The notes under the pieces: model-generated
Databases searched by the model: none
The model's input: the letters and a program-made list of their open reading frames with translations, nothing else
What the model was told of the DNA's origin: nothing
Program-made: the position numbers and the translations under genes
Shown: in pieces, positions 1-10,372 of the stretch
Layout of the letters: each line of letters begins with the position of its first letter
How positions within the stretch are numbered: position 1 is the first letter of the stretch
Origin: Gulosibacter molinativorax
GTDB taxonomy: Bacteria; Actinomycetota; Actinomycetes; Actinomycetales; Microbacteriaceae
Length of the DNA stretch: 64,000 nt
Reading direction: 5' to 3'
Assembly: GCF_003010915.2 (NCBI RefSeq)
Contig: NZ_CP028426.1
Coordinates: 2,480,001 to 2,544,000 of the forward strand

Positions 1-448
1 GCCCGGTGCCGTGCGTGCCGGTCGAGATCGCGCCAGCGATCGTCGGCGCGGCGACATCGCCCTGGTTCTCGAGCGTCAGCCCATGCTCGGCGAGCAGATC
101 ATGAACCTCGTGCATCCGCGTGCCCGCGCGAAAGGTTGCCACACGCGTTTCCGGGTTCACCGAAACCAGCCCGCGGTAGTCGTCGAAATGCAGGCGCAGG
201 CCCTCGGTGCCTGCGATGTCGTTGAACGAGTGCCCGGAACCGACCGACTTCACCTTGAGTCCAGAGCCTCCGGCACCAACCACGAGCGCGCTCACCGCCG
301 TCTCGCTCGTCGGCCCGGCCGCGAGCTGCGAGGTCTCGGTCACGCCACCCGACCAGTTACGCCACGTATTCCCGCGACGCTTCGGCAGCGAGGTCGCGGG
401 ACGCGTCGGCAGAATCTTGCCGGGTTTGTCGGCCTGTGATTCGGTCAT
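1..448 (-). CDS. FAD-binding oxidoreductase, sugar-1,4-lactone oxidase family, C-terminus cut off by window edge
   Basis: The reverse strand is open from ATG at 448 to the window edge (149 codons), so only the N-terminal part of a VAO/PCMH-type flavin domain is present. Visible motifs are WRNWSGG (residues 29-35), GSGHSFND (70-77), whose His73 aligns with the residue that binds FAD covalently in gulonolactone/arabinonolactone oxidases, and GAISTGTHGTG near 138-148, the pyrophosphate-binding segment. Such enzymes oxidise aldono-lactones or sugar alcohols with O2. It starts 9 nt after the chorismate mutase stop, so they are probably co-transcribed. Family assignment is firm; the substrate is unknown. 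Confidence 0.85.
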   Translation of the reverse strand, partial: MTESQADKPGKILPTRPATSLPKRRGNTWRNWSGGVTETSQLAAGPTSETAVSALVVGAGGSGLKVKSVGSGHSFNDIAGTEGLRLHFDDYRGLVSVNPETRVATFRAGTRMHEVHDLLAEHGLTLENQGDVAAPTIAGAISTGTHGTG

Positions 449-457
449 TGGCTGCGG

Positions 458-808
458 CTACTCCCCTGAGGGCTCGGTTGTGGCTGCGGCACCCTCGGCA
501 ATGCGCCGGTGGTGATGGATGACTTCGGCAATCACGAAGTTAAGGAACTTTTCCGCGAACTCGGGGTCGAGTCGCGACTCATGCGCAAGCTCACGAAGAC
601 GTGCGACCTGACGCTTCTCCCGCTCGGGATCCGACGGCGGCAGGTCGTGCTTCGCTTTGAGCTCGCCGACCTCCTGCGTGTGTCGGAAACGCTCCGCGAG
701 AATGTGAATCATCGCCGCATCCAGGTTGTCGATCGAACCGCGGATCTCGCCCAATTTTTGTAGGGCTTCCTGCTGGTCTTTCGTCGGGGATGCGTGCTGT
801 TGAGTCAT
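458..808 (-). CDS. Chorismate mutase, AroQ type
   Basis: Encodes 116 residues of the all-helical AroQ class, which converts chorismate to prephenate on the way to Phe and Tyr. The N-terminal helix has the pattern IRGSIDNLDAAMIHILAERF, and KAKHDLPPSDPEREKRQVARL carries the conserved Lys and Arg residues of the active site. Length fits the stand-alone actinobacterial enzyme, which usually depends on DAHP synthase for full activity. A TAGAGT hexamer 7 nt upstream of the ATG suggests a leaderless transcript. No Shine-Dalgarno sequence is visible. Confidence 0.9.
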   Translation of the reverse strand: MTQQHASPTKDQQEALQKLGEIRGSIDNLDAAMIHILAERFRHTQEVGELKAKHDLPPSDPEREKRQVARLRELAHESRLDPEFAEKFLNFVIAEVIHHHRRIAEGAAATTEPSGE

Positions 809-815
809 GACTACG

Positions 816-821
816 ACTCTA
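816..821 (-). promoter_or_regulatory. -10 element (TAGAGT) of leaderless chorismate mutase transcript
   Basis: TAGAGT on the minus strand is followed by 7 nt and then the ATG at 808, so transcription would begin at the start codon itself. This matches the spacing seen at pyrE, xthA, chdC, serA and other genes of this window. Confidence 0.6.
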
Positions 822-832
822 TCGAAATTGGC

Positions 833-1546
833 TTAGGCCTCGGGCGCTTCGGCCAGGACTTTCTTGCCCGAAGACATCCCGAGTCGGTTCGCGCCAGCCT
901 CGATCATCGCCATCGCATCCTCGTAAGTGCGCACGCCGCCCGATGCCTTCACACCGAAGTCGGGGCCCACGGTCTTGCGCATGAGCGCGACCGCCGCGAC
1001 GGATGCACCGCCGGCGGCATGGAACCCGGTCGAAGTCTTCACAAAGTCTGCGCCCGCAGCAACGGATGCCTCGCAGGCCTGGACGATTTCCTCGTTCGTG
1101 AGCGCCGCTGACTCGATGATCACCTTGAGCACGGTCGGCGAAGGCACGGCCTGGCGAACCGCGGCGATGTCCTGCTCGACGAGCTCCGGGTGGCCGGCTT
1201 TGAGCATCCCGATGTCGATCACCATGTCGATTTCATTCGCGCCCTCGGCTACCGCACGGGACGCCTCGACCGCCTTGATGCTCGAGTGGTGCTTGCCCGA
1301 CGGGAAGCCCACGACGGTCGCGATTTGCGGCTCGCCCTCGGCGGGTTCGAACGGTTCCGAGTCAGGGTCGAGTCCGGTCCACGCGGCGCCGATCGGCAGC
1401 ATGTTCGGCGAGACGCACACCGCGTACGTGCCGATCTCCTTCGCCTCCCGGTAGAGCGCGGCGACATCATCGTTGGTCGCGTTAGTCGCGAGCAGCGTGT
1501 GGTCGATGTACTTCGCCAGTTCGGCGCGGGTGAGCTTCAGGCTCAT
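833..1546 (-). CDS. deoC: Deoxyribose-phosphate aldolase DeoC
   Basis: Encodes 237 residues of a class I aldolase that splits 2-deoxyribose 5-phosphate into glyceraldehyde 3-phosphate and acetaldehyde in deoxynucleoside salvage. YIDHTLL opens the barrel; VKTSTGF holds the Schiff-base Lys and KASGGVRT the second conserved Lys. The frame is open further upstream, but ATG 1546 is chosen because CAAGGAG lies just before it and homologues begin here. A GNAT gene lies upstream on the same strand with a 133-nt gap. Confidence is high. Confidence 0.95.
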   Translation of the reverse strand: MSLKLTRAELAKYIDHTLLATNATNDDVAALYREAKEIGTYAVCVSPNMLPIGAAWTGLDPDSEPFEPAEGEPQIATVVGFPSGKHHSSIKAVEASRAVAEGANEIDMVIDIGMLKAGHPELVEQDIAAVRQAVPSPTVLKVIIESAALTNEEIVQACEASVAAGADFVKTSTGFHAAGGASVAAVALMRKTVGPDFGVKASGGVRTYEDAMAMIEAGANRLGMSSGKKVLAEAPEA

Positions 1547-1679
1547 TGCGGCTCCTTGAGGGTTTCGGGCTTCGCGGCATGGATGCGCGGCGGCTCGAGA
1601 GCGCCGGTCGCGTGGATGCGCTGGGATAGGAGAATAGTCAACCACGGACCCCTGGTCAGCGGCTTGAAACGCGCTCGGG

Positions 1680-2315
1680 CTACTTCGGAATGCGGGCGAG
1701 CAGGCCCGCCCGCACCCCATCCCATTCCTGCTCAAGGATCGAGAAGACCACGGTGTCGCGGAATGTGCCATCGGCGCGCAGCTTGTGCTCGCGGAGCGTG
1801 CCGTCGTGGTGGGCGCCGAGCTTGCGCATCGCTGCCTGCGAGCGGCTGTTGAGGTTATCCACCTCGAAGACCGCGCGGTGGAAACCGCCGCCGAACACCG
1901 CATCCAGCACGGTGCGCTTGACGTCGGGGTTCAGGCCCGCGCCCCAGGACTCCGGCGCGTATGCCGTATAGCCGAGGTGGACGCTGCGCTGCTTGAGATC
2001 GGCGAGGTACAGCGACGTTGTGCCGACCGCGGCGCCGTCGTCGTTGAGCCGGATGACGTACGTGCGCCCCCGTTCGACGCCGGGCGTGTATCCGAGCAGC
2101 CAGTCCGCGAACGCCTCGTCGGTCGCCGGGAGCCCGGCGGGCCCGCCGCCGAAACCGCCCGCGAACACCTCGGGATGACGCAAGGCCTTTGCGAGCTCGA
2201 GCGCACCCTCCGGGGTCAGCGGCTCGAGCCGTACGTGCCTGCCCTCGAGCACCGTGTCCTCGGCCGGCAGCGTTGCATTGGCGGAGGGCTTCGCCTTGTT
2301 GCTATCGCTCGTCAT
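1680..2315 (-). CDS. GNAT family N-acetyltransferase (RimJ/RimL-like)
   Basis: About 211 residues. [21 protein letters not shown] is the typical opening of RimJ/RimL-type GNATs, and [26 protein letters not shown] includes the strand and loop that bind acetyl-CoA. The region [15 protein letters not shown] is the usual GNAT segment that follows motif B. The start at 2315 is preceded by GGAGGCGGGAG; the open frame continues to 2492, but that part overlaps intergenic repeat DNA and is unlikely to be translated. The acceptor substrate (protein N-terminus, antibiotic or metabolite) is not predictable. Confidence 0.85.
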   Translation of the reverse strand: MTSDSNKAKPSANATLPAEDTVLEGRHVRLEPLTPEGALELAKALRHPEVFAGGFGGGPAGLPATDEAFADWLLGYTPGVERGRTYVIRLNDDGAAVGTTSLYLADLKQRSVHLGYTAYAPESWGAGLNPDVKRTVLDAVFGGGFHRAVFEVDNLNSRSQAAMRKLGAHHDGTLREHKLRADGTFRDTVVFSILEQEWDGVRAGLLARIPK

Positions 2316-2420
2316 TGCAGCTCCCGCCTCCAGGTACTGGTCGTATAGCCAATCATTGCAGTTCACGCACGCGCTGCCCGTGTCGGTGGCGCTCATCACT
2401 GCAGGTCGCGCACGCGACCC

Positions 2421-2476
2421 TTGCCGGTAGCGCTCATCATTTGCCGCACTTCGGCCATGATGAGCGCTAGCGGCAA
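2421..2476. repeat. Intergenic palindromic repeat, family 3 (TAGCGCT/AGCGCTA hairpin)
   Basis: The left arm TTGCCGGTAGCGCTCATCAT and the right arm ATGATGAGCGCTAGCGGCAA form a near-perfect 20-bp hairpin. The flanks CCCTTGCC and GGCAATGGG recur in two related units at 49787-49846 and 49890-49951. It lies between the thiD/pdxK-type gene (ends 2538) and the GNAT gene, both on the minus strand, where it could act as a terminator or mRNA stabiliser. Confidence 0.75.
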
Positions 2477-2496
2477 TGGGTAGCGTGGGCACACAG

Positions 2497-2529
2497 TTCG
2501 ATACGCCGACTTCGTCGGCTACTCACTGA
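2497..2529. repeat. Interspersed repeat family 1 unit (TTCGATA...CTACTC)
   Basis: Reads TTCGATACGCCGACTTCG followed by TCGGCTACTCACTGAG: a TTCGATA end, a small hairpin and a CTACTC end. It is an inverted-orientation copy of the family found at 7647, 11580, 14593, 21916, 37118 and 41099. Confidence 0.7.
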
Positions 2530-2537
2530 GCGCGCCG

Positions 2538-3335
2538 CTACTCCCCCTGCCAGACCACGTCGAACGGGGTCTGCGCCGAGATCGCGCGGCGGATGCCCGC
2601 AGTCACGAACTCCTTCGCGTTCTCGACGGCGGTGTGCAAGTCCTGGCCCTGCGCGAGGCCCGCGGCGATGCCCGACGCGAGCGAGTCACCCGCACCCGAG
2701 ACGCGGTTCTCACCAATCTTGGGACGCGCGAACTCGACGAGCTCCGAGCCGTCCCACAGCACATCCACCGCCTGGTCGCCCGGCGTGTCGACGCCACCCT
2801 TTACGAGCACCGCCTTCGCGCCGTGGTCGGCGATGCGCTTCGCGGCCTCGCCAAAGTCGGCCACCGAGTCGAGCGACTCGATGCCCGAGAGAATCTGCGC
2901 CTCAATGACATTCGGCGTCAGCACATCTGCCAGCGGCAGCACCTCGGCGCGCAGCGAGTTGTCGATGTCGAGCGCGGCGCCCGGCTCCTGACCCTTGCAG
3001 ATCAGCACCGGGTCGAGCACGATGTTCGGCAGCTTCGCCGCGGTGAGGATGTCGCGAACCGCCTCGATCGTCGGCACGGCTCCGAGCATCCCGATTTTTA
3101 CGGATGCGGGGGTCCAGTCGGCCAGGATCGCCTCGGCCTGGTGGCGAATCACCTCGGCGTCGATCGGCACGAATCGGTGGTTCCAGTCATCCTTCGGGTC
3201 AAACGACACGATGCAGCTGAGCGCCGCGGCACCGTAGACGCCGAGCTCCTGCAGCGTGCGCAGGTCGGCCTGCACGCCCGCGCCGCCGGTTGCTTCCGAA
3301 CCGGCGATGACAAAGGTGACGGGTGGGTTGGTCAT
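2538..3335 (-). CDS. ThiD/PdxK-type pyridoxine or hydroxymethylpyrimidine kinase
   Basis: About 265 residues of the ribokinase-like vitamin kinase family. The N-terminal loop reads IAGSEATGGAGVQADLRT, where ThiD normally has GSDSSGGAGIQAD. The WNH tripeptide followed by RFVPIDAEVI resembles Bacillus PdxK rather than strict ThiD, so a B6-vitamer kinase is the better guess; HMP kinase activity may coexist. SGAGDSLASG near the C-terminus is the anion-hole/catalytic Asp motif. ATG 3335 follows CGAGGA. It lies downstream of ftsH behind a hairpin that probably ends most ftsH transcription. Confidence 0.85.
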   Translation of the reverse strand: MTNPPVTFVIAGSEATGGAGVQADLRTLQELGVYGAAALSCIVSFDPKDDWNHRFVPIDAEVIRHQAEAILADWTPASVKIGMLGAVPTIEAVRDILTAAKLPNIVLDPVLICKGQEPGAALDIDNSLRAEVLPLADVLTPNVIEAQILSGIESLDSVADFGEAAKRIADHGAKAVLVKGGVDTPGDQAVDVLWDGSELVEFARPKIGENRVSGAGDSLASGIAAGLAQGQDLHTAVENAKEFVTAGIRRAISAQTPFDVVWQGE

Positions 3336-3373
3336 GAAAACGTCCTCGTATTGGTGACAGACAGTGCCAAAAC

Positions 3374-3414
3374 GAATCGGTGCGGCGCCGCAAATTGCGA
3401 TGCCGCACCGATTC
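3374..3414 (-). terminator. Hairpin terminator after ftsH
   Basis: GAATCGGTGCGGC and GCCGCACCGATTC are perfect 13-bp arms around a 15-nt loop. Read on the minus strand, it follows the ftsH stop and is trailed by GTTTTGG, a short T-run, before the kinase start at 3335. Confidence 0.75.
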
Positions 3415-3428
3415 ATTAGGAGACAACC

Positions 3429-5504
<2,076 letters not shown>

Positions 5505-5581
5505 GTCGTCCTCCAATGAACGCAGCGATTGAGCCAACCGTTGTTGACCCAATCGCCGCAATAGATTTGCTTGGGCGTGAG

Positions 5582-6190
5582 CTAGTCGGCGATGCCGAGC
5601 TTCTGCTTGAGGTTCTCCTTGCGCTGCTCGAAGTTCTCCTTGCGCTCGGCCCTGCGCTCCTCGCGCGCAATACGATTCGCTTCTTGGCGGCCCTGCTCGT
5701 ATGCATCCTCTGCCGCCTCGAGCTCACCGAGGACCTCTTCCACAGGGCGGCGGTACACGACGCCGCCGAGTTCGGCCACGAGCTCGTTGACGACCCCGAC
5801 CGCGAATTCCTCCACCTCGGCGATGACAACCGTGCCACCATTCGGGATGGACTGGCTCAGCTGGTCGAGGACGGTCTCGCCACGGTCGGCACGGCGAGCG
5901 TCGAAGGCGCCGCCAACGAGCGCGCCGCCGCCCCAGCCAAAGAGCATGCCGATCGGGCCACCGAGCACACCGAGCAGAAGACCGGTGAGGCTCCCTGCCC
6001 ACGTGCCGGTGCCGCCGACCGCATCCTCGCCCTCGGGGATGCTCAGGCGACCTTCCTCGTCACGGTTCACGAGAACGGCGGTGCGGACGTTGACGCGGCC
6101 CTCGAGACCCGCGCCCTTCAGATCGCTGAGCGCCTGGTACGCCTTGCTCTCTTCCGTGAATGAAGCAACGATGATGTTGGTCTCAGTCAT
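5582..6190 (-). CDS. DUF1269 family glycine-zipper protein
   Basis: 202 residues. The N-terminus is a small alpha/beta fold (IIVASFTEESKAYQALSDL), the middle is a Gly-rich hydrophobic stretch with two probable membrane passes (about residues 65-95), and the C-terminus is a long charged helix rich in Glu, Arg and Lys. This matches the DUF1269 family, reported in some bacteria as membrane or stress-associated, with no known function. A clear CGAAGGAG precedes the ATG. It lies upstream of ftsH on the same strand with a 77-nt gap, so joint envelope-stress expression is possible. Confidence 0.75.
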   Translation of the reverse strand: MTETNIIVASFTEESKAYQALSDLKGAGLEGRVNVRTAVLVNRDEEGRLSIPEGEDAVGGTGTWAGSLTGLLLGVLGGPIGMLFGWGGGALVGGAFDARRADRGETVLDQLSQSIPNGGTVVIAEVEEFAVGVVNELVAELGGVVYRRPVEEVLGELEAAEDAYEQGRQEANRIAREERRAERKENFEQRKENLKQKLGIAD

Positions 6191-6357
6191 GTGTGAGGCT
6201 CCTTCGACAAATCGGATGAAAAGCCGCCCTGAGTTCGCGCGACAGTACTAGCTTTGTCGACACCAGTCGTGAAGGCATCGTGCAGTGTGCAGCGAACCTG
6301 ACCCGAGTCGTGGGCAGTTTGCCCCGGCACGCAGCCATCGCAGTTCAGTTCCGTCAC

Positions 6358-6363
6358 TAGGCT
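6358..6363 (+). promoter_or_regulatory. -10 element (TAGGCT) of leaderless PucR-type regulator gene
   Basis: TAGGCT, 6 nt, then the ATG at 6370; no Shine-Dalgarno sequence is present. Confidence 0.55.
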
Positions 6364-6369
6364 GGGCGA

Positions 6370-7650
6370 ATGACGGTTTCTGCCGCAATGACGAAGATGT
6401 TGTCCTCGCTGGATTGGGAGGGCGAGCTCGACGACGCCGAGTTCCTGTCCCCGGCATCGATCGATTCCATTACCGACCGGCTACGCGAGGGCCTCGGTGA
6501 CGGTGCGATTCGCTGGATCCTGGGCACGTCAGAATCCTTTGTCGCGCAATTCGGCATCGAAGTTCAAGATCCGCTCGCGTCCCGCAAAAAATTCGTCCTC
6601 TTTTCGCAGCAACTGCTCGCGAGCATCCTGCTGGGCTTGCTCGAGGGCGAGCCACCGTCCATTAAGGGCATCCACCGCGATCGAGAGATCATCGCGGACT
6701 TTGTGACGCGTGGTACCGACATGCGCGCCATAGGCGATTCGCTGCGCAAGATGCAGCGCGAGATCCTTGTTCGCCTAGTTGAACGCCTCGCCGATATTGG
6801 ACCGGATAGCTCGATCCTCGCCGAAATTGCGGCGGGCGTGACGGGCACGATGGACCTCTGGCTCGAGTGGATGCTGGAAGCCACGTTTGCCGAGCGCGAC
6901 CGGGCCGCGCGAGCTGAGGAGGTGCGAGTTCGCGGTGCCATCGAGGACTTGCTTGCGGGCGGCCCGGTGAACCTCACGGCGACTTCGGAGCTGCTGAGTC
7001 GGCCAATAGACGCATGGCACGTGTGTTGTGCGATCGGGGCCTCGCCCGAGGTGTCCCTCGAGCAGGACTCAATCGATGTAGTGGCCACCGGGTTCGCATC
7101 GGCCCACGGCGACCCTAACCCGCTTCGCTATGTGACGGCGGGCGGCGAGACCTATGTCTGGGCAACCATTTCGCACGAGCCAGGCGACCTGCCAGCCCTT
7201 GACGTCGAGGTTCCCGAACGGATGTCGGTTGGCATCGGTTCCGCGGGCCGAGGCGCCGAGGGTTTCCGTATTTCACGCCGCGAGGCCGCGGATGCATTTC
7301 AGCTGTCCCTGCGCATCCCCGCCACCGAGCCGGTGAAGTACCAGGATGCATCACTCGCGATCCTGCTTTGCCAAGACGAAGAGCGTGCCCGCGTGTTTGT
7401 TCAGGATGAGCTGGGGGAAATCGCCCGCGATACGCCCGAGGCCGCGGAGATGCGCGACACGATGCGCACGTTTTTCGCCATGCGGATGCGCATCGCGCCG
7501 TCAGCCGAAAAGCTGTTCTTGCATCGCAACTCCCTGATCAATCGGCTTGATCGAATTGAGCGGACGCTCGGTCACAGCCTCGCGGAGCGCACGCCCGAGC
7601 TGCAGGCGGCGCTCACCATCGCGGACCTGTACCCCACGGTCGGGGAGTAG
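6370..7650 (+). CDS. PucR-type helix-turn-helix transcriptional regulator
   Basis: 426 residues. The C-terminal 60 residues, with MRIAPSAEKLFLHRNSLINRLDRIE, form the PucR/CdaR HTH_30 domain that normally ends this family. Upstream are an N-terminal helical sensor region and a central GGDEF-like fold segment. Such proteins usually activate genes for purine, sugar-acid or amino-acid use. The stop codon TAG is contributed by a family 1 repeat that starts at the gene's end. The gene stands alone and faces away from ftsH, so the target and ligand are unknown. Confidence 0.8.
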   Translation: MTVSAAMTKMLSSLDWEGELDDAEFLSPASIDSITDRLREGLGDGAIRWILGTSESFVAQFGIEVQDPLASRKKFVLFSQQLLASILLGLLEGEPPSIKGIHRDREIIADFVTRGTDMRAIGDSLRKMQREILVRLVERLADIGPDSSILAEIAAGVTGTMDLWLEWMLEATFAERDRAARAEEVRVRGAIEDLLAGGPVNLTATSELLSRPIDAWHVCCAIGASPEVSLEQDSIDVVATGFASAHGDPNPLRYVTAGGETYVWATISHEPGDLPALDVEVPERMSVGIGSAGRGAEGFRISRREAADAFQLSLRIPATEPVKYQDASLAILLCQDEERARVFVQDELGEIARDTPEAAEMRDTMRTFFAMRMRIAPSAEKLFLHRNSLINRLDRIERTLGHSLAERTPELQAALTIADLYPTVGE

Positions 7651-7712
7651 CGCCAAAGGCGCGTATCGAACTGACCCCGGCCTCGATACGTGGCTTCGCC
7701 ACTACTCGGCCA
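7647..7712. repeat. Interspersed repeat family 1, inverted pair
   Basis: A forward unit (GAGTAGCGCC..GGCGCGTATCGAA, 7647-7673) and an inverted unit (TCGATACG..CACTACTCGG, 7682-7709) face each other, making a long palindrome between two convergent genes, the PucR-type regulator and efeB. The forward unit supplies the stop codon of the former. It could work as a bidirectional terminator. Confidence 0.75.
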
Positions 7713-7746
7713 ACGAATCGCGCCACTACTCGGCCAGCGACAACAC

Positions 7747-9072
7747 CTACGCCTCGAACATGCGCTGGCCGACGTATTCATCCGCGCTCACGCCCGGAGG
7801 CACGAAGAATACGCCGGTGCGGTTCGTCTTCAGGTACTCCACGAAGAGATCATCCCGCGCCATGTTCTTGTGCACCTTGGCGAAGCGCTCGGGCGCGTTC
7901 ACGAACGCAATAAAGAAGAGCCCCGCATCCAGCCGCCCCTGCGCGTCGTTGCCGTCGACGTAGTTATAGCCGCGACGCAGCATCCGAATGCCCCCGTTCT
8001 GATCCGGGTGCACGCGGAACACGTGTGATCGCTCGTCGATCAGCGGCGCGCCGTTCGAGCCCTTCGCCGCAAAGTCGGGCGCCGTGAATTCCGTACCGCC
8101 CGAAAGCGGCGCGCCCTCAACCTTGTCGCGGCCGGTCACGCGCTCCTGCTCGGCCAGCTGCAGGCCATCCCACACCTCGATCGTCATCGCGATGCGCCGC
8201 ACGACCATGTACGTGCCATTCACCGCCCAGGCCGGGCCCTGCGCATCCGAAATCCAGACATGCTCCCCGAGCGGCCCGGGTTGCTCGGCCTTGAGGTTGT
8301 TCGTGCCGTCCTTCAGCCCGAAGAGGTTTCGTGGCGTCGCCTGCGAGGTCGACGTGGACGACGTGCGCCCGAACCCGAGCTGCGACCACCGCAGCCGTGC
8401 CCGACCCATCGCGATTCGCGTGAGGTTGCGGATCGCGTGAACCGCGACCTGCGGGTCGTTCGCGCAGGCCTGGATGCAGAGGTCGCCATCAGAGAGCGCC
8501 GGATCGATGAAGTCATTCACGAGGACCGGAAGTTCGGTGAAGTGATCCGGCAGGATGCTCGCGAGGCCGAACCTGTCTTGGCCATCGGCCGTGATGAACA
8601 GGCTCTTGCCAAAGCCGAACGTAATCGTGAGGCCCGACGCCCCGAGACCGACTGCCTCCCCCGAATCCTCGGGCGGGTAGTACGCGCCACCACCGAACGC
8701 GCCGCCCGGCGCGACCTCGGCGCCGAGCGTGAGCCTGCTCGCCGCGTATGTCCAGTCCTGCAGCAGCTCGATGAGGTCGGCCCGCTGCAGCCCCTCCCGC
8801 ATATCGAAGGCGGCGAAGTGCATTCGGTCCTGCGCCGGCGTGATGATGCCGGCCTGATGGACTCCCCCGAAATCGTAAGTCAGGCCGTCCGACTCACCCA
8901 CGGCCGTCGGAGGCGTCGACGTCGCCTGCTGAACACCGATCGTGCCGAGGGCACCGATCGCGATCCCCGCCGCACCCCCGCCGAGCAGCCCGAAGAGGCC
9001 GCGTCGGGAAAGTCCGCGGCGCTCGCTTTCGCCGGGCTCGGCGGATGCGTCGGGCTCACTACTTCCTTTCAC
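7747..9072 (-). CDS. efeB: EfeB, Tat-exported DyP-type haem peroxidase
   Basis: 441 residues. A twin-arginine signal, SRRGLFGLLGGGAAG, sits near residue 22 and is followed by a hydrophobic helix, so the protein is folded in the cytosol and exported by Tat. FGLKDGTNN carries the GxxDG motif with the catalytic Asp of dye-decolourising peroxidases, and HVFRVHP the candidate proximal haem His. In EfeUOB systems EfeB oxidises or deferrates iron compounds before EfeO/EfeU uptake. The GTG start at 9072 lies 2 nt after the efeO stop, with GGAG inside the efeO end, so translation is probably coupled. Confidence 0.93.
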   Translation of the reverse strand: MKGSSEPDASAEPGESERRGLSRRGLFGLLGGGAAGIAIGALGTIGVQQATSTPPTAVGESDGLTYDFGGVHQAGIITPAQDRMHFAAFDMREGLQRADLIELLQDWTYAASRLTLGAEVAPGGAFGGGAYYPPEDSGEAVGLGASGLTITFGFGKSLFITADGQDRFGLASILPDHFTELPVLVNDFIDPALSDGDLCIQACANDPQVAVHAIRNLTRIAMGRARLRWSQLGFGRTSSTSTSQATPRNLFGLKDGTNNLKAEQPGPLGEHVWISDAQGPAWAVNGTYMVVRRIAMTIEVWDGLQLAEQERVTGRDKVEGAPLSGGTEFTAPDFAAKGSNGAPLIDERSHVFRVHPDQNGGIRMLRRGYNYVDGNDAQGRLDAGLFFIAFVNAPERFAKVHKNMARDDLFVEYLKTNRTGVFFVPPGVSADEYVGQRMFEA

Positions 9073-9074
9073 TG

Positions 9075-10322
9075 CTACTCCAGCACCGTGCCGGTGAGCT
9101 GCGACAATGGCTCGCGGAGGGCATCCACCTGCTCGGTCAGCGCGGTCCGCTGGTCCGCGGTGACGATGTCATAGGAGACGAAGCCCGCGTCGAGATTTCC
9201 GTACTGGTCGAGCCCGGTCTGCATCGCCTCAAATTCCGTACGGATGTCCGAAACGAGCTGCGTGCCCTGCTCGCCCCGGCCTTCGGCGATCGGCGCGACG
9301 AGTTCGAACGCGGCCTGTGCCCCCTGAATATTGCCCTCGAAGTCCCAGAGGTCAGTGTGCGACCACCAGTTTTCCTCACCCGTGATCTTGCCGACCGCGA
9401 CTTCTTCGAGCAGACCAATCGCGCCATTCGATACCGACGCGACCGTGAGCTGCTGATCCGCGGCGAAGCTCTCGCTGTTCACGAGGTCGTTGAGCTTGGC
9501 GACGTCGCTGATGAGCGCCTCACCGACCACCTGCCGCTGCTCGGTGGTGCTCGGTGCCCAGTTTTCCCACGCCGAGGTGCCGTCGGCATTCAACGCGGAC
9601 TTGTCGGGAACCCAGAGGTCTTTCTCCATCCGGTGGAAACCGAGCCACTCGGTGAAGCTGGGGTCATCCGCCTGCAACTGCTCCGCCTCCGCACGGTAGT
9701 CGACCTCGCGATAGTCGATGCGGGCGTCGAGGATCCCCAGCGCATCCGCGATCGGTTCGATGCGCTCGTAGTGGACTCGCGCATCCGCATAGAGTTCACG
9801 CGCCTGGTCGTCGTTGCCGTCCATGTAGGCCGACGCGAACTCGTCCACGAGCGGCACGAGCTGAGACACCTCATCCCTGACGTAATTGGTGTAGTCGACG
9901 ACCACCTGGTCGAACGCGGCCTGGTCCTCCGCGCTGAGCGCCGTCGACTCGCCCGTCACGACGAACTCCGCCTGACCGACGTTCGCGCCGATCATGCCGG
10001 GCTTGCAGGCCGTGAAGTAACTGCCCGGCTGCAACGAAACGGTGAGGTCGGCGGTGGTGCCGGGCGTGATGTTCTCGCGCTCTGCCACGATGCGCAGACC
10101 GTCGTCGCCGAGGAGGTAGAACTCGGTGGCCTTGTCGCCTTCGTTCTTGATCGAGAACGTGACGTTGCCACTCGCGATCGAGTCGGCCGAAACGGTGCAT
10201 GCATCCGCCGTCGAGCTCACCTGCACGGCGTCGCCGGCACCGGCGACGTTCTCAACGCAGCCGGTCAGCGCGAGAGTGGATGAGAGCCCGAGTGCACCGA
10301 GGAGGGCGAGCTTCTTGTTCAT
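9075..10322 (-). CDS. efeO: EfeO, iron-uptake lipoprotein with cupredoxin and M75 domains
   Basis: 415 residues. The signal peptide ends at a lipobox (LALTGC), so the protein is anchored outside the membrane. Residues about 35-130 form a cupredoxin-like domain with an ACKPGM segment. The rest is the helical M75/imelysin-like domain with the iron-binding HxxE motif, here HRME in FTEWLGFHRMEKDLW. It hands ferrous or ferric iron to EfeU. It lies between efeU (50-nt gap) and efeB (2-nt gap). Confidence 0.94.
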   Translation of the reverse strand: MNKKLALLGALGLSSTLALTGCVENVAGAGDAVQVSSTADACTVSADSIASGNVTFSIKNEGDKATEFYLLGDDGLRIVAERENITPGTTADLTVSLQPGSYFTACKPGMIGANVGQAEFVVTGESTALSAEDQAAFDQVVVDYTNYVRDEVSQLVPLVDEFASAYMDGNDDQARELYADARVHYERIEPIADALGILDARIDYREVDYRAEAEQLQADDPSFTEWLGFHRMEKDLWVPDKSALNADGTSAWENWAPSTTEQRQVVGEALISDVAKLNDLVNSESFAADQQLTVASVSNGAIGLLEEVAVGKITGEENWWSHTDLWDFEGNIQGAQAAFELVAPIAEGRGEQGTQLVSDIRTEFEAMQTGLDQYGNLDAGFVSYDIVTADQRTALTEQVDALREPLSQLTGTVLE

Positions 10323-10372
10323 GTACTGCTTTCTGTCGTGCCAAATGGCGGGAGTGTGCTTGTGCCGTTTGG

